DNA from: Ananas comosus
Lineage: Eukaryota > Streptophyta > Magnoliopsida > Poales > Bromeliaceae
Length of the DNA: 64,000 nt
Assembly: GCF_001540865.1 (NCBI RefSeq)
Contig: NC_033628.1
Span: 11,195,249-11,259,248 of the forward strand
Direction: 5' to 3'
Shown here: in pieces, positions 57,646-64,000 of the stretch
Layout: each line of letters opens with the position of its first letter
How positions within the stretch are numbered: the first letter of the stretch is position 1
Translations under genes and position numbers: made by a program
Notes under the pieces: generated by a model
What the model saw: only the letters and a program-made list of their open reading frames with translations
The model's database searches: none
Told to the model about the DNA's origin: nothing

Positions 57646-58872
57646 AAAAATTTAAAATACGACAGCCACATAAAAAATATCATAGTGCTCCATTATATTT
57701 AATTTTTAAAGTTTATGTATTTTATTATAATGTTTAAAAAAATGAGAGATGTGATTGACTATGGCATATGGTGTAGCTGCTGTATAAAAATAAAAAATGT
57801 CTTAAAATTTCTTTCCTTTTTTTTTCAAATAAAATCATTATCCTTAGTCCCGCATTAGACTAGCAAGATAGGAGGCCAAAGTGTAGAGTTGCGTGTTGCG
57901 TATGCATTATTTTTGGCATTTTATATCTGATAGGCGATCCCTTTCATATCTAGCCACTTTTATTTTGGCTTATTGTATCAATTTCAAATTTGTGATTATA
58001 AATTAATAAATTTTATAAAAAAAACTCTCTATCGCATTGATTATGAGTTTTAGAGTAATTTGTCCATAATTATACCTAATTATAAATAATTGTGTGGTAT
58101 TGTGCGAGGATAACAAATTTATTTTTCACGAAAAAATGACTCCTTGTTTGTTTATAATTTAGTTTGTGAATGCGTTTTTTTTGTCTAATTAAGTTTATTA
58201 TTTTTTAAATTTAATATTTGATGGATCTCATTTTGATCTTAATTAAAAGTAAATATATAGTATATTATTTTTCTTAATCTATTTTCTATTTTGTCTAAAT
58301 TATTGCGATTTTTTCGTTTACTATTTGTGTAGTTTAATTTATTTTAATTAATTAATTTAATTTAGTGCATATTTAATTGTATTTATAATATGTGCGAGCA
58401 AAAGATCTTTAAGTTTATTTAAAAAAATATAGATAACAAATTATCGAAAAAATAAAAAATATATTTAGTTTTTAGATGAACTGTTGTCATGAATACGGGT
58501 AATCATGATAATTTCTTTAAATTAGAATGATCACATTTTTAGAAAAATTCTTATGTAATTAAGGGTAGGAGGAAGAGTAGCTATAAAATTAACTTTTTTT
58601 TTTTAACTAAAAGTCCCTGGTCAAAGAAAGTTTAGGATATATATGTTATATCTATATTATTAGTGTATAAATAACAGTGTGCTGTATATTATTGGTGTGT
58701 CTATAAATTGCAAAATTGGAATCAGATGAACTCATTATGACACATCGAATGGATTCCAAACAAAAAGGTTTAAATCAGGAAAACAGTGTTAATGAGGCTT
58801 TGTATCAGATGCCAATTTAAGAGGTATCCTTGTGATAATATATAATAAAATAGCTTTCTCAAGAAGCATTAA
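57646..58872. other. AT-rich spacer
   Basis: No gene or bordered repeat recognised. Confidence 0.5.
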
Positions 58873-59097
58873 GGCTTCGTTTGGGATCGCGGAGAGATTG
58901 CGTTACGTGTGGTAAAAAAATACGATGAAAAAATACTTTATTTATTTTCGTACGTAATATTGCGTTACGCATATTGTGATAAACTGGTTATGATATATTT
59001 TCTACGGTCCCACCGAAGAACGCAGAAGCATATTCCTATATGCATTTTTCTTAATTTCATTTTATCTAATAGATAGAGCTCAATACCAAACTAAGCC
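58873..59097. mobile_element. Tourist-like MITE, family D copy 2
   Basis: 225 bp flanked by TAA (58870-58872 and 59098-59100). Ends GGCTTCGTTTGGGATCGCGG and the complement of GGCTTAGTTTGGTATTGAGC. Inverted relative to 41020-41245, with which it shares nearly its full length. Confidence 0.8.
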
Positions 59098-59452
59098 TAA
59101 GCAAGCCTGTACGCCGCTATTGAAAAGCTTACCACATTTTGTAAAAATGTTCGAAAATTGTTCCACACTAAGCAAACAGTAACACTATAAAAGACCAAAG
59201 AAATACTCAAAAAGAGTAATCCACTTGAAGATTCCTATCGACTTTACTTGTATGTTCATGTACACGAAGCTTAAAGAAAAAAAAACAAAAATACACCCAA
59301 TAAATCGGAAACCAAATGCATTCAAATAACAAAAGCGCTTTCTCTATGATACAACTTTCCCGAGAGGCTCCCTAACCAGCGAATATAACACATCCAAGTT
59401 AAACCTCTCGCTCGTCCACGAAGAGAGGCAAATTTTGGGAATTGCTTGCATC

Positions 59453-64000
<4,548 letters not shown>

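Overview
This is a 64 kb window of plant nuclear DNA. It is AT-rich between genes, has GC-rich coding exons split by canonical GT-AG introns, and is crowded with small non-autonomous transposons. Gene content (a starch-binding ESV1 protein, a BSK pseudokinase, a NAC factor, two DUF241 proteins, a GH28 polygalacturonase and a GH19 chitinase) is that of a seed plant. GC-rich short-intron genes and Tourist-like MITEs suggest a monocot. The abundant SINE with a 'GTAGCATGCTACC' tail feels like pineapple/Bromeliaceae, but that is recollection, not proof. Single Ns (169, 6494, 17942, 35956) and a 24-N gap (25291-25314) show a draft assembly.

Left part (1-16 kb): almost gene-free. It holds a possible minus-strand promoter near the left edge, one intact single-exon J-domain gene (3417-3974), a 1.5 kb hAT-like element with a perfect 8-bp target duplication, a tandem 1.76 kb duplication carrying decayed copies of an unrecognised gene, a Tourist-like MITE, a degenerate AAATTCAAA-type repeat and a possible Pack-MULE. 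The 1.3-2.4 kb segment looks like a shortened relative of 9.8-14.2 kb.

Middle (16.6-40 kb): an 11-exon ESV1 gene on the minus strand (432 aa, reconstructed with consistent phase throughout); paired SINEs; a hAT-like element with another MITE nested inside it; a small hydrophilic LEA-like gene with an ABRE/G-box; a tandem pair of DUF241 genes on the minus strand with a conserved TATA motif; and a 10-exon secreted polygalacturonase on the plus strand (430 aa).

Right part (40-64 kb): a MITE-rich desert (CACTA, Mutator-like fold-back, Tourist and hAT types, and a 68-bp tandem array), a 3-exon NAC gene (288 aa), a 3-exon class II-like GH19 chitinase (255 aa) with W-boxes upstream, and the 3' seven exons of a brassinosteroid-signalling kinase (BSK) whose 5' end lies beyond the right edge.

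The genes do not form an obvious pathway; this is ordinary plant gene order. Functional themes are starch granule metabolism in the plastid (ESV1), hormone signalling (BSK), cell-wall and defence hydrolases (polygalacturonase, chitinase), transcription (NAC) and seed/stress proteins (LEA-like). I found no clear undescribed multi-gene system. The most original material is the unrecognised duplicated pseudogene family, the orphan LEA-like gene and the nested/inverted repeat architecture.
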